Shown: one piece after another, positions 20,041-31,797 of the stretch
How positions within the stretch are numbered: the first letter of the stretch is position 1
Layout: every line of letters begins with the position of its first letter
Source: Bathynomus jamesi
Taxonomy: Eukaryota; Arthropoda; Malacostraca; Isopoda; Cirolanidae
Direction: 5' to 3'
Length of the DNA stretch: 64,000 nucleotides
Assembly (NCBI GenBank): GCA_023014485.1
Contig: JAJOZX010000878.1
Coordinates: forward strand, 769,501 to 833,500
The notes under the pieces: generated by a model
What the model saw: the letters and a program-made list of their open reading frames with translations, nothing else
What the model was told of the DNA's origin: nothing
The model's database searches: none
Position numbers and translations under genes: made by a program

Positions 20041-22478
20041 ATACCACTAGAAATCATGGTGGGCCTAAGTGGTGGACTAGGGAAATAGGCGAGTTCATAA
20101 ACGAGCGTAACAGAGCGTATACGTATACTTAATAAGCGCAATGGCACAGTAGCTAACTTTAATAGATATATCGAGCTTAGACGTCAGGTTAAAAGATCTG
20201 TTAAGAATGCTAAGCGTATTTAGAGATTCTTATAGCTGCGGATAGTAAACATAATCCCAAAAAGGTTTTTGACTACGTCAATAATCGTAAGCCGATAAAA
20301 GATAACATAGGCCCTCTTGTGGACGCTAACGGCGTTTTGGCTTCCGACGCTCAGGCGATGGCGGGTATTTTTAACAACATTTTTGCGACTGTTTTTACCG
20401 TAGAAGACGTAAATAATGTCCCCGACGTTGACGATATCGTTCCATTTAGTAGCGAGACTATTTTGAATGATATAACTGTTTACGAGGGTGAGATTGCGTA
20501 TTATATCGATACGCTAAAAGTTAGCAAGGCTCCAGGCCCTGACGCGCTTTATACTAGGCATTTGAAAGATTTGAAAGACGTTATAGTAGACCCCTTAACA
20601 AAAATTTTTAATAAGTCGCTGGAAGCGAGGATTATTCCGAAGACTTCAAATTAGCTAACCTTACGCCACTTTTAAAAAAGGCGACCGCACAGTAGCTACT
20701 AATTATAGGCCTATTAGCTTAACGTCAATTGTCGGTAAACTTTTGGAATCCGTAGTTAGGGATCGTATCGTCGATCACTTAGAAAGTCGCGATTTGATTA
20801 ATAGTAGTCAGCATGGGTTTCGACGCGATAGATCTTGTTTAACTAATTTGTTAGAGTTTTATAACGAAATAGTGCGCGAATACAATAGGCATAGAGCGGC
20901 TGACGTTATTTATTTAGACTTTAAAAAAGCGTTCGATACAGTTCCGCATAGAAGATTAATTGTGAGTTAAAGCGCACGGTATACGCGGTCAGGTAGCTAA
21001 CTGGTTAGAGGAATGGCTTCGTGCTAGGAAACAGAGGGTCGTTGTTAATGGTAGGGAATCGGGGTGGTTGGATGTAGGTAGCGGTGTCCCATTGCTATTC
21101 GTAATCTACATTAACGACATAGATGTAGGTTTGGCCAGTAATCAAAATTCGCGGATGATACTAAAATAGGCGGTGAAGTTGTTAACGTGGACGATAGAAA
21201 TAGGCTCCAAGACGATGTAAATAGGATTATGGAGTGGACGGATAAGTGGCAGATGCAATTTAACGTAGACAAATGTAAACAATAATTACACATACACGAT
21301 GGACGATAGACAGTTAGCGAGCGTTGACGAGGAAGTAGATTTAGGCGTACACGTATCTAAGGATTTAAAAGTTAGGAACCAGTGCCTGGAGTCTTACGCA
21401 AAAGCTAATAGGATGTTAGGCTTCATAGCGCATAATTTCGAATTTAAATCTAAGAATATTATATTGCCGTTTTACAAGTCCTAGTCAGGCCTCATTTAGA
21501 ATATGCCATTCAGTTTTGGTGCCCGTATTTGCGTGAGGATATTGATAGGTTAGAAAGGGTTCAGCGTCGCGCCACGAAACTAATTCCGTCATTACGCAAC
21601 AAGTCTCACGAAGATAAGATTAAAGAGTTAGACTTGCATTCACTCGAAACTAGGAGATTAAGGGGGGGGAGCTTAATGAAGTTTTCAAAATCGTTAATAA
21701 AATCGATAACGTAAATTTTGACAAACTGTTCACCTTCGATAATAGCAATACTCGTAATAACGGATTTAAATTACGTGGCAGACGTTTCATTACGAACATC
21801 GCTAAAACCTTTTTTACGTTTAAAGTAATTGATAAATGGAATAATCTTCCTGCGTCCGTCGTGAACTCTACCAGCGTTAATATGTTTAAAAACCGTTTAG
21901 ATAGGCATTTTAAAAATATTAACGTTGTTTAAAATAAAACAATTAGTAACAGGAGCTCTGGGGGTAATGGTCGAGGATGAGTCTGTTGACGATTAATGCC
22001 AGCTTGTGATATGCCAGCAATAAAATTATTAAAAAAAAAAAAGTTACACTTACACGAACTTACATGTAGTTCGTAGCGTAAACTAACCCACTTTTTTTAT
22101 ACTCTTCCTACTTTTTTTTTTCTTTTCTTATCCTCTCTTTACTTGCATGTCTGTAGTTTGCATGGTATGACAGTGTTTGAGTTAAGACTGTGTTTGCATG
22201 GTTTGTAAGCGTTCATATTTTACTTCTTTTCATCTTTCACCCCTTTCTTATTCTCTTCAACTATTTTTCCGACTTGTCGACAGTGGCCAGCGGATGATGA
22301 TGGTGAGTCTTTCTCTTTTTCTGAATGAATGTTAACCCACGAATGATACTTATGTTTTGCTACTTATTTAACCCCTTATTTTCTTCTCTTAACTCCCTAC
22401 TCTTTCCTTTCTCTCGGGCTAACCTTAGAGTAGATCGTAGGGTCTTTGTTAGCCTTAGCTTCTGTAGATCTGTAGATA
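20040..22478 (+). mobile_element. CR1-like LINE, copy B (5' truncated)
   Basis: It aligns along its length with CR1 copy D from the linker (ACTAGAAATC near 20045, equivalent to about 52605) to the 3' tail TGTAGATCTGTAGATA, which runs straight into (TA)n. It lacks ORF1 and the endonuclease. (TA)n on both sides hides any target duplication. Confidence 0.9.
20045..21932 (+). pseudogene. CR1 ORF2 reverse transcriptase, copy B
   Basis: Reads the linker (FFDYVNNRKPIKDN-like), KVSKAPGPDALYTRHLKDL, PISLTSIVGKLLESVVRDRI, QHGFRRDRSCLTNLLEFYNE, VIYLDFKKAFDTVPHRRLI, then the FADD region broken near 21145, LESYAKANRMLGF, LERVQRRATKLIPSLRN, and the RNNGFKLRGRRF C-terminus to a stop at 21932. Frameshifts lie near 20220, 20640, 20965, 21085, 21145, 21275 and 21480. 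A deletion removes the PQGSVLGP segment. It cannot encode an active enzyme. Confidence 0.85.
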
Positions 22479-22492
22479 TATATATATATATA
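22473..22492. repeat. (TA)n at the CR1-B 3' end
   Basis: A short TA run continuous with the TAGATATATA end of the LINE. Confidence 0.7.
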
Positions 22493-24863
22493 TTGCCGAT
22501 GAAACTTTGGATGTGAGAGTCAGACATTTTCACTGAAAAAAAAGCGAAAAAGAACTAAAAGCAAGAATCAATCATTTTATACTGGAGAATCTACAGTAGG
22601 TAGACGACTATTGCTCACTATTAAAGTGAGAATTTACGATCTTGGGAATTTACCGTGCGGGAGATAATTCACCAAGAAAAGTTTTTTTCCCCTTTTCTTC
22701 TTAAACTGATTCCTTATTAAATATAAACGAATGTATACCATTACTCTGGAAAACCTCAAACATATACAGTATATTTCACAATAATGACTAAAAGTAAACT
22801 AAGTGTGTTTACAAAATTAAAAAGTTATATATATATAAAATATAATATGTACTCATATAAGAGAAAATTATTGCAATAAATGCGGGGACATGGGCAATAC
22901 TTCGAGACTACAGGTAACCATAGTACAACACTGTTCCTGCCTGGCCCACGATGAATGAAAGTAGCCATTGTCCAGGTCTGATCCAGAGGGGAGCTGAAGC
23001 CTTCCCCATTGATAGAGATGTTTCGCGCTTCCTGTTTCAAAACGCCACCACTGAGAGGTCATTTTCCAAGTTTAATCTTTTCACTTCGGGCATAGCTTTG
23101 AAGCGAATTATATGAATTCGAATTATTGAATTTAAATTATAATACATATATCCCCCATTTTCAATCCCAGAGGGTGGAAAGAGACGGATATACCCCTGGT
23201 TTATAAACTACACCCGGAGTTCAGAAAAGAGTAGGAGTTGGTTTATTTATCACATCCTGATCTGAGCGCAAATTGGAAGTGTAGTTTATATGCCACACCT
23301 TCGGACAACAATGAGAGAAGAAAGACTTTCAGGCCTGGCCCTTATGTCAGTTCATCAAGACATGGAGATAATACCAGAAAAAATTATTGAAATCTTTGCT
23401 TATAAGAAAGATCGTCGGATCCTCCTAAAGTGAAAAGAAGACCTTTTAACGAATTTAGTAAAGATCCATTGGCACATCCACACATTTGTTTATAATGTAG
23501 GTTTCAAACCAGAATATATGATATGATTTACAGTAATTTTCTTTTTGATTTATGAAATAAGCAAAGCTTTATAGTAACAAATTCAAGCTAAACATTTGTA
23601 TTTGTGGATGTAGTTTTCAATGAATTTTCTGTGTCCTATGATAGGTTGGACAGTCGTCTAGAAAGTGGCTGTACATTATTTCTATTGTGAAGTGTTTCTG
23701 GCTTTGATTGAGCTTTCCTAATAAATTGGTAATCATTGACCATTAATCTTATTACCAAGTACTTTTATGGGAATGATTGCATAATATTTAAGCTTGATTC
23801 AGAACTTCATCCGAACTCAACCAGTCCCCCTACCCCCGAAACAAAAATCCTAGATCCGCCACTGCCCTTGTCCTCATCACTCAACAGGAAGGTGCTCGCT
23901 TCTATAGGAGTCGCTCCGGACGAAGCTGCTGCCTTGGAAAGCATTATGTGCTACCTAAGGCATACGTTCTGCTTTCCAAGGTAAACTACTTGAGGAGTTG
24001 TTATTTTGATAGAGCGTGAGGATCTGCAGAAGTGAGCACCCCTCCTGCAGAGTGACAAAGAAAAGGACGTTTTTCATTTCTTACGTGGCACCTTTTCTAC
24101 AATTTTAGCGCGTACGAAAAGTTTCTGCTACAGATCTATAATTATATATGTATTTATGTTACACACAGACCGTGCATGAAACACGCACGGTCCGTGTGTA
24201 ACATAAAAGTTTCTCAGGGGACCATTCTCAGTTGTATCATATATGTATGTATATGTACGTATATATGTATTGTATTCCATTTTTCTTGCAAAAAAAAAAA
24301 TTTTAAGATGTAAAAGTTTTACGCGCCTTTGGGAGCCAAACGTACGACCGATTCGTTTGTTTTATTTGTTTTTTACTCTAGAGAATCCAATTGATAACTT
24401 TTTAAAATTTCGTCACAATAGTTCGCTTCTTTGATTTAGCTATTGTTTAGAATTTTCATATTTCATTGTTATTCGCTTTATTGCTTTAAAATTTGTTTTG
24501 AAATGAATATAGCTTCAGATGTTGTCGATATTCGTTAATCTTTAATGTCCATTCCAGTTGACATTTTACAGTCTGAACTAGTACAGAATTTTTTAAATCT
24601 GGATTCTGCACTAATTTCATTTTGCACTTGAATTTCGCCCTTTTGTTTGATTTATGCTGGCTCTGTTTAACGGTGTTGTTAAATAGGGCCAGATTAATTG
24701 GGTAGAATTAATTTACGTTAGTATATATTATTTATATACTTTTTCGTGGTTTTTTGTTGTACTGATCTTGGTTGTGTTCCTTTCTTGATTTGGTTATACT
24801 TGATTTAAAGTTAAGTTTGATAACTTTCGAATTAGTTTACGCCTTACGTTCATATATTTTTTT
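22493..24863. other. Largely featureless AT-rich DNA with two GC-richer islands
   Basis: Island 1 (about 22869-23062) has open frames on the minus strand, one reading ...GEGFSSPLDQTWTMATF..., without recognised similarity. Island 2 (about 23820-23985) begins with a hAT-MITE-like end (CCTAGATCCGCCACTG, the complement of CAGTGGCGGATCTAGG) and has a plus-strand frame SSSLNRKVLASIGVAPDEAA. A perfect small palindrome around CACAGACCGTGCATG lies at 24157-24203. Confidence 0.4.
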
Positions 24864-25050
24864 GGATCACCTGAAGATCAGGGCCTCCAGCCTCCTTTAA
24901 TTAGCTTTATAAGGCTAACTAACGAAAATATCACAACCTAACCAATCGTCAAGGGCGTACAGGATTAGTTAGGTTAGGTCGTGATATTTTCGTTAGTTAG
25001 CCTTATAAGGCTAACTAAAGAAGGCTGGGGTCCTGATCTTCAGGTGATCC
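24864..25050. mobile_element. Foldback element 1 with 8-bp target duplication
   Basis: It starts GGATCACCTGAAGATCAGG and ends with the reverse complement. The arms are about 85 bp and carry GGCTAACTAACGAAAATATC and CCTAACCAATCGTCAAGG; the centre is GGCGTACAGGATTAG. Flanks repeat ATTTTTTT exactly (24856-24863, 25051-25058). Non-coding. Confidence 0.85.
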
Positions 25051-25058
25051 ATTTTTTT

Positions 25059-25821
25059 TACTGATTGTGGTAGTCAGTTTATATGAATCACTGCGCGAAC
25101 TGATTCAACAGATTTTTGTTACCCTTGTTTTTCATGCAAACGGACTTTGTGGCCACCCTATACAGCCCCTGCTAACATTGTTCGCCCTCCTACTCGTAGT
25201 TAGATAATTTATAGGTACCATTTTGGGCTAATTACTGGAGACGAACCAGCCAGTATCGATATGAATTTTCCCTATAAATAATAAGAGGAAAAATAACCGA
25301 ACCCCGCAGTTTCAAAGCATTACCTTATGTATAATGGTTGAATGCAGTTTCTACTGAAATTCATTGAAGGTTACTATATGTATTTATATTTTGGGGGGGG
25401 GGGCCTTTTTAACAAAAATAATAAAAATTAGGTAAAAATCTTCGTTTTATATATTGATAGGATTTATTAATGAATACAGAAGTTTTAAGGTATAGGAGTA
25501 AAGTAATTTCTACTAATTACAAAATGCATCCTATTTCCCTATCCAAATATATTTCACCCGATCATGAGCTTTGGATCACCCTGTAAAATGACAATAAAAT
25601 GAATACCAATTGTGCAAATACATTTTTCAGGAGAAAACTTAAAGGTTTCGTTCATTAATATTGCAAAATATACCACAATTTATTTAAAGAATATTTTTCC
25701 ATATATAATTTGTAATAATACATGTCGATGCAAAGCGTTTAGGTTGTAAATTAAAGATAATAAGTAGGCCTACATCTATGATTATGATAAAGCAGAATAG
25801 TGATCTTTCTTGTTTAATTTA
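25059..25821. other. No gene recognised
   Basis: AT-rich DNA with a poly-G run near 25393. A lone mariner-like end, GGACTTTGTGGCCACCCTATA, is at 25141-25161 without a visible partner. Confidence 0.45.
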
Positions 25822-26177
25822 ATGTAGAGCAGCGGTCGGCAATCTATGGCTCGCGAGCCAAATCTGGCTCAGTGAGCTGTCACAGGTGGCTCTTTGGTCT
25901 TCCGCAATCTTCCCCCAAAATAAATAATTTCCAATCAGATAATTATAAAAATAGATATCATATGAAAAGTCTATTAAACACTGCAATGTGCATAATTTAT
26001 TTTTTTTCTACAAAGCAACTCTCATGAAATGGGCGGGAACATGGTGAAGGTCATATGCTTTAAATATCGCTATAAGCCTGTGTGGTCTTGTTGCAGCTTG
26101 TCAGTAGGAATAAGCATCTCACTGGTGAAGTTTGTGCATTGTTATTTGTGATGTGTTAAGAAAATAAAGTTGTGAAA

Positions 26178-28124
26178 ATGGCAAAAAGAAAGCGAGACAG
26201 CGACTACCGTAACTTTAAACGGGAGTGGACAGATCTTCATGGCTTTGTAGAAAAGTCTGGTTATCCGTTCTGCCTTATTTGTGTTGAGAAACTATCGTCG
26301 AACAAAAAATCAAATTTTGAACGCCATTTTACGACCAATCATGGCGCATTTGCCACAAAATATCCTGAAGGTGAGGCGCGAAAAAAGAATATTGAAATAA
26401 ATGTCCTTCAGACATGGGCGAAAACAAGTGGGAGCCTAACCTCAGCGAGTTTTGCTGGCTCATTCAGCATTATTCGAGAAGGAAAGCCATTCAGTGATAT
26501 AGAATATGTAAAAAAAAGTGTATGCTACAAATTGGTGAAGAACTGTTTGATGATTTTCCTAACAAGACCAAAATATTAAAAAAAATAAAAGATCTTCCGT
26601 TATTTATCGAAAAAACCGTTCATGACAGAGCATTGAAAATAACTCAAATATAGAGAAGGAGCATATGCAACATTTGAGTACAGCTCCATTTTTTTCGCTT
26701 GCTCTCGATGAGAGAACCGACATATGTGACGTTAGTCAGCTGTGCATTATGGGACGATATGTGCGTGGAAACTCGGTGCTTGAAGAAGTACTGGCGATAT
26801 TACCAATGAGAAACCGAACAAGACAAGAAGACATCCTTGAAACTGTGATGAATTTTGTGAATGAGGAGGAGATAAAGATCGACAATCTTGTGTCAGTGTG
26901 TACGGACGGTGCACCTTCAATGGTTGGCAGGTACAAGGGATTCCTTACTCGTTTTGCACAAAAGCTAAATCGACCCATTTTGTCTTTCCACTGCGTTGCG
27001 CATCAGGAAGCACTTTGCGCACAATCTTGCGGAGCCGAACTAAGTGCTGTTATGGATCTGGTTGTTCGTATCGTTAATTTTTTCCTCGCACGAGCCCTAC
27101 ATCACCGCCAGTTTCAGTCTTTGCTGGAAGAAGTAAATTCCGAGACCCCGGTCTAGTAATGCATAGTAATGCTCGCTGGCTTTCCCGCGGCAAAGTTTTA
27201 TCGCGTTTTGCGGATTGCATAAATGAGATCAAGGAATTTCTAAATTCAAAAAAAGTCCAACATCCTGAGCTCTCTGACTAGAATTGGTTACTTAGATTTT
27301 ACTATCTTGTAGACATTACCGGCGATTTAAATGAATTAAACAGGAAGTTACAATGCCGAGGACATACAGTTTTAAATCTGCAGCAGGCAGTCTTTGCATT
27401 TGAAGCAAAATTAACCATTTTCATAAAAGATATCGAGACGGGCAGATTGTTGCATTTTGAAAAAGTAAGAATGTTTCGTGATTCGTATCAACAAAAAAAT
27501 CCGAATAAGACGGTAGATTTGCTAAAACTTGCTAGTTTTATATCAGAACTACTGGCGGCATTCCAGTCGCGTTTTGTTGACTTTCGTAAACATGGTGCCA
27601 TGTTTAAATTTATGACTCGGCCACATCAAGTGTCAGTTGAGGAGCTAAATCTGACTGTGATTCCTAGTATTTCAATGAGCGAGTTAGAAATGGAAATTAT
27701 AGATTTAAGGAATCAGATTTGTGGATTGAGAAATTCGACAAATTAAATTCTGAATTAGAAAGCCTTGCTCGACACCGCGCCGCGAAACTGGCATCTCAGC
27801 ACAAGTGGGCTGATATGAACAAACAAGAGCGTGAGGATAATCTCGTTCTTCAAACTTGGACGGAAATTCCTGCCACATATAAAACAAACACTGCAAAACC
27901 TTAGTCTGGCTTTAATATCAGCGTTTGGATCGACATATATGTGCGAACAGGCCTTCTCCCACTTAACTGCATTAAAAACAATTTGCGATCAAGATCAACA
28001 GAAGAGAGTCTGAAAGCTTGCTTTGAAAGTAAATTTAACAAACTGCGATATCAGTTTTAAAGAAATCAGTCAAGAAATGCAACAACATGTCACATTGAAG
28101 AAAAAATGTAAATACGGAAAATAA
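26178..28124 (+). pseudogene. hAT transposase, GTF2IRD2/ZBED-like, broken
   Basis: The start MAKRKRDSDYRNFKREWTD leads into a zinc-finger-like CLICVEKLSSNKKSNFERHF (C-x2-C then H-x4-H), a tail common to this hAT group. RNase-H-like core: FFSLALDERTDICDVSQLCI (first Asp) and LVSVCTDGAPSMVGRYKGF (second Asp), then FHCVAHQEALCA (CxxH). The C-terminus has the dimerisation domain ISAFGSTYMCEQAFSHLTAL. Breaks: frame changes near 26510-26580 and 26650, at 27150, a stop at 27279, a frame change near 27715-27725 and a stop at 27902. The family function is cut-and-paste transposition in the nucleus; this copy is inactive. Confidence 0.88.
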
Positions 28125-28126
28125 AT

Positions 28127-28434
<308 letters not shown>

Positions 28435-28512
28435 AACGTAAAGAACGACGCTTGTATAGAAGAACATTCCGCGCAAGATGAGGAGGGAGAACGAACAAAT
28501 GAAAAAATGAGG

Positions 28513-28584
28513 TAACCACCCGGGAATCGAACCCGGGAGCTTCCGATTGCCGGTCAGATATGATAACCACTACACCATGGGCCT
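28513..28584 (-). tRNA. tRNA-like module, left palindrome arm
   Basis: Box A TGGTGTAGTGG and box B GGTTCGATTCC are intact. D, anticodon (TCTGA/TCGGA) and T (CCGGG/CCCGG) stems pair. The acceptor stem does not pair cleanly, and the loop reads CCGGCAA (C33, GGC triplet). Read as a tRNA-derived Pol III module rather than a functional tRNA. Confidence 0.45.
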
Positions 28585-28715
28585 CACTCGATCAGAAGTC
28601 GTAATTCTCCTACATACGCGCAGAAACCAATGCCCCGAGGGGGCATGCGGGAGGTGCCCCCTCGGGGCATTGGTTTCTGCGCGTATGTAGGAGAATTACG
28701 ACTTCTGATCGAGTG

Positions 28716-28787
28716 AGGCCCATGGTGTAGTGGTTATCATATCTGACCGGCAATCGGAAGCTCCCGGGTTCGATTCCCGGGTGGTTA
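28716..28787 (+). tRNA. tRNA-like module, right palindrome arm
   Basis: Exact mirror of the left-arm module, with the same intact boxes and weak acceptor stem. The two modules diverge from the centre, so Pol III transcripts from them would be complementary in their 5' leaders only. Confidence 0.45.
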
Positions 28788-28897
28788 CCTCATTTTTTCA
28801 TTTGTTCGTTCTCCCTCCTCATCTTGCGCGGAATGTTCTTCTATAGAAGCGTCGTTCTTTACGTTATATATATATATATATATATATACAGTATATA

Positions 28898-29037
28898 TGG
28901 TAAGTTTTGAAATGAAAGAGCCATATTGCTTAAAATTTAGAGAACATTAACATGAAGGAGCCATATACATATATATATATGGCTCCTTCATGTGAATGTT
29001 CTCTAAATTTTAAGCAATATGGCTTTCATTTCAAAAG
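28898..29037. repeat. Foldback of the hAT 3' subterminal region
   Basis: TTTTGAAATGAAAG.GCCATATTG (28898 onward) to GGCTCCTTCATGT forms a palindrome of about 65-bp arms around a short TA centre (28966-28979). The right arm is the normal subterminal part of the hAT element, so the left arm is an inverted duplicate of it. Confidence 0.85.
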
Positions 29038-29133
29038 TTTGTCGACCCCTGATGTAGAGTTTCCATACGTCCCGGTTTTCAGAGAGCTGTCCTGGTCTTT
29101 AGAAAAAAATTTTGGGACAAAAAATGACGGAGC

Positions 29134-29286
29134 AAGTGTAGTTTACGTCCCCCTGTGGTGCCTAGTGTAGTTTACGTTCCCCTACATTATCCAAGTGTAG
29201 TTTGCGTTCCCCAACTTTGTCCGCGTATACCTAATCAAATAAAACGTTAAAACTAACGAAAATATTACGACTTAACCTAACCAATC

Positions 29287-29344
<58 letters not shown>

Positions 29345-29508
29345 GATTGGTCAGGTTAAGTCGTAATATTTTCGTTAGTTTTAACGTTTTATTTGATGGA
29401 TTCATTTAAAAAATGTCTCCTAAAGATCCTAGTGTAGTTTACGTTCCCCAACTTTGACCTAGTGTAGTTTGTGTCCCCTTTTGTGTCAGGGGGACGTAAA
29501 CTACATTT
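29134..29508. repeat. Degenerate repeats of AGTGTAGTTTACGTTCCCC, split by a foldback
   Basis: Copies start near 29135, 29164, 29193, 29431 and 29460 in one direction, spaced about 29 bp within each block, plus one inverted copy (GGGGGACGTAAACTAC) near 29490. The foldback at 29233-29397 separates three from two copies. Confidence 0.8.
29233..29397. mobile_element. Foldback element 4 around a (TA)n core
   Basis: ATCAAATAAAACGTTAAAAC runs into AACGAAAATATTACGACTTA and CCTAACCAATCGTC, then (TA)n, then the full reverse complement ending at 29397. The arms of about 58 bp are almost perfect. No exact target duplication was found. Confidence 0.8.
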
Positions 29509-29670
29509 GTTCCAAAATGACTAAGGTGTGTATTATTATATTTAGTATATTCATTTACTCTGTTAAAAAGTGTTTTCAAAATAAGCCTATATAGGCTATA
29601 GGGCATAAATCCGCTGCCCCGGTTTTTCCAAACACAAATCTGGACACCCTAATTTAATGATATGATGATC

Positions 29671-29873
29671 GGAGCTATTGAAGAATAGGGACCCCAGCCT
29701 TCTTTAGTTAGGCTTATAAGGCTAACTAACGAAAATATCACGACCTAACCTAACCAATCGTTAGGTTAACTGTACGCCCTTGACGATTGGTTAGGTTAGG
29801 TCATGATATTTTCGTTAGTTAGCCTTATAATGCTAACTAAAGAGGGCTGGGGTCCCTATTCTTCAATAGCTCC
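29671..29873. mobile_element. Foldback element 2 with 8-bp target duplication
   Basis: Starts GGAGCTATTGAAGAATAGGG and ends with its reverse complement. Arms of about 85 bp contain GGCTAACTAACGAAAATATC and CCTAACCAATCGT. TGATGATC is repeated on both sides (29663-29670, 29874-29881). It shares most of its arms with foldback 1 but has different outermost bases. Confidence 0.88.
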
Positions 29874-30074
29874 TGATGATCTTTTTACTAGAAGATAAAT
29901 CCTTTAAAATAGTACAATATTCATGAAGTTAAAAAACGATACGACTAACAGTAAAAAAAAAAATGGTTAAGACTAAAAGAGAAGTGAAATTAATAATAAA
30001 AAGTAACAAACTGATACTAAAAAATAAAAATAAAAAGTACATGTAATCATAGTGCCAATGATGTTGTTCACTGA

Positions 30075-30395
30075 AGCTACAAACAAACGCTTTCATACCA
30101 GGAAGTTCAGTCTAGAAGACATAAAGCAGGACTGATGAATAGCTTCGACAATTGGATTGTCTCCGTTTTGAATTCTTCGCATTAAATTGTATTGAGCACT
30201 TTTTGTTGTCTCAGGAACAACATCTGTTGTTAACAAACATCTGTGAAGCTGAGCATCTTGGAGGTAACTTATGCAGCAATCTGAAAAATCTGTTATAAAG
30301 CAAATTTAGGGTCCTGCAAGAACCTTTTTTTTATAATCAGCCCACAGTTGCTGTTCAAAGGTATTAATTAGTGCAGAAACTGCAGAAAATAAGTA
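30075..30395 (-). mobile_element. LINE T fragment, antisense
   Basis: The complement of this stretch matches the 3' coding part of LINE T copy 1 (about 14340-14640), including the TATAATTCACCC-like, CCTAAATTTGCT and AGATGCTCAGCTTC segments. Diverged and non-coding. Confidence 0.65.
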
Positions 30396-30483
30396 AATTA
30401 TTGTTAATTAAATATTAAATTGATTATCCCCTCAATCCAAAAATACTATAATGGAATAAATTTACAATTACATATGTTTAAAG

Positions 30484-31797
30484 CTGAACTCTTCGCTCAA
30501 ACTTTCTTCTTCCTGGACGATTCCGATACTGTTCTTCCATCTCCTCCCTCTGACTTAATTATGTCTGAAATTAGAATCTCTTTCAAAGATGTTTTTTCTG
30601 CCCTATCTGGGTTCAACTCTAGGAAGGCGTACGGTCCTGACGATGTCCCTACTCTTGTTTTCAAGAACTGTGCTTTTGTGCTGACACCCTGCCTAGGCAA
30701 ACTCTTTCGTCTTTGTAATTCATTTGGTACTTTTCCTTCCTGCTGGAAGTTCGCTTTCATTCAGAAGGTGGCCCTTCTCAACCCTCCAACTATCGTCCAA
30801 TTTCTTTGATTATTTTGAATCTATCCTTCATAGGAAGATTTTTAAACACCTCTCTTCTCACAATCTTCTTTCAGATCAGTATGGGTTCCACAATGGACGC
30901 TCTACTGGCGATCTTGTATATATCTCTGACTCTTGGTCATCCTCCTTTAGGAATTTTGGTGAAACCTTTGCTGTTTCGCTCGACATGCCAAACGCCTTTG
31001 ATAAAGTCTGGCACAAATCCTTAATTTCCAAACTGCCTTCCTTCGATTTCTCTCCTTCTATCTGTGCCTTCAGCTCTGATTTCATTTCTGGCCGATCTAT
31101 AGTGGTGTCCCTCAGGGTACTGTCCTGTCACTCTTTTCCTTTTATTTATCAATGATCTGTTAAGTCGCATTTACTGTCCTATGCCGATGATTGCACTCTT
31201 CACTTCTCCAGTCCAGTGGCGGCTTTTCAGAGGAGGCATGGGAGGCCGGGCCTTATCTGTTTTTATCACTATAAACTAATTAAACTATGAAAGAGGAGTT
31301 TAGTGATAGTATTAATTCTATACGATCGTGACATGCAGAAAGGAGGGCATCTAACACTTTGTAATCTATTCTATTTATATAGCATATATTATAGACAATT
31401 TTGGGTCTCCCTACTCTCCCTGGCCACCAGCCGCCACTGTTCTCCACCCGCTTCACAAAGTGTCACTCTCAACAGACACTCAATGCTTCGCGTGGGACGG
31501 CTATGGTAGACCTGATCTCTGATCTTTCTATTATCTCTGATTGGGTCAGAGGAAACATTGTGGTTTTCAATGCCTCAAAAACTCGGTTCCTTTATCTGTC
31601 TACTCGTCACAATCTTCCACACGACTGTCTCCTTACCTTCAACAATACATATAACTCAATCCTTCCTCTTCTCTTAACGTTCTTGGCGTTTCCTTTTCTC
31701 TTGATCTTTCCTCGAAAGATCACATATATTCTCTTTGTAAAACAGCTTCTAAGAGGTTGGGTGTGCTGTACCGTCTTCGCAGTTTCTTTACCTCCAC
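30484..31797 (+). pseudogene. Jockey-like reverse transcriptase, broken
   Basis: Reads SGFNSRKAYGPDDVPTLVFK, then DQYGFHNGRSTGDLVYI, FAVSLDMPNAFDKVWHKSLI (first catalytic Asp) and a damaged YADD (SYADDCTLHFS-like) at about 31180. After the MITE: LISDLSIISDWVRGNIVVFN and STRHNLPHDCLLTFNN. Ends GVLYRLRSFFTSTQ. A deletion removes part of the SGVPQG region. Several frameshifts make it non-functional. Confidence 0.75.
31212..31440. mobile_element. hAT-like MITE
   Basis: Ends CAGTGGCGGC and GCCGCCACTG, typical of hAT MITEs. The word TTCTCCA occurs just left (with three extra bases before the end) and immediately right, a decayed target duplication. About 225 bp, non-coding. Confidence 0.65.

Larger units (their letters stand above)
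28435..28865. repeat. 431-bp near-perfect palindrome of the tRNA-bearing unit
   Basis: Left arm from AACGTAAAGAACGACGC; right arm is its reverse complement ending GCGTCGTTCTTTACGTT. The symmetry centre is near 28650, in a GC-rich stretch (GGGGGCATGCGGGAGGTGCC). Each arm holds one tRNA-like module pointing away from the centre. It is the same unit as the 8404-9345 array, lying inside the hAT element. Confidence 0.92.

Noticed and set aside
29227..29400. 8-bp target duplication for foldback 4
   Set aside because: The bases flanking ATCAAAT/ATTTGAT (TATACCTA and GGATTCAT) do not match.
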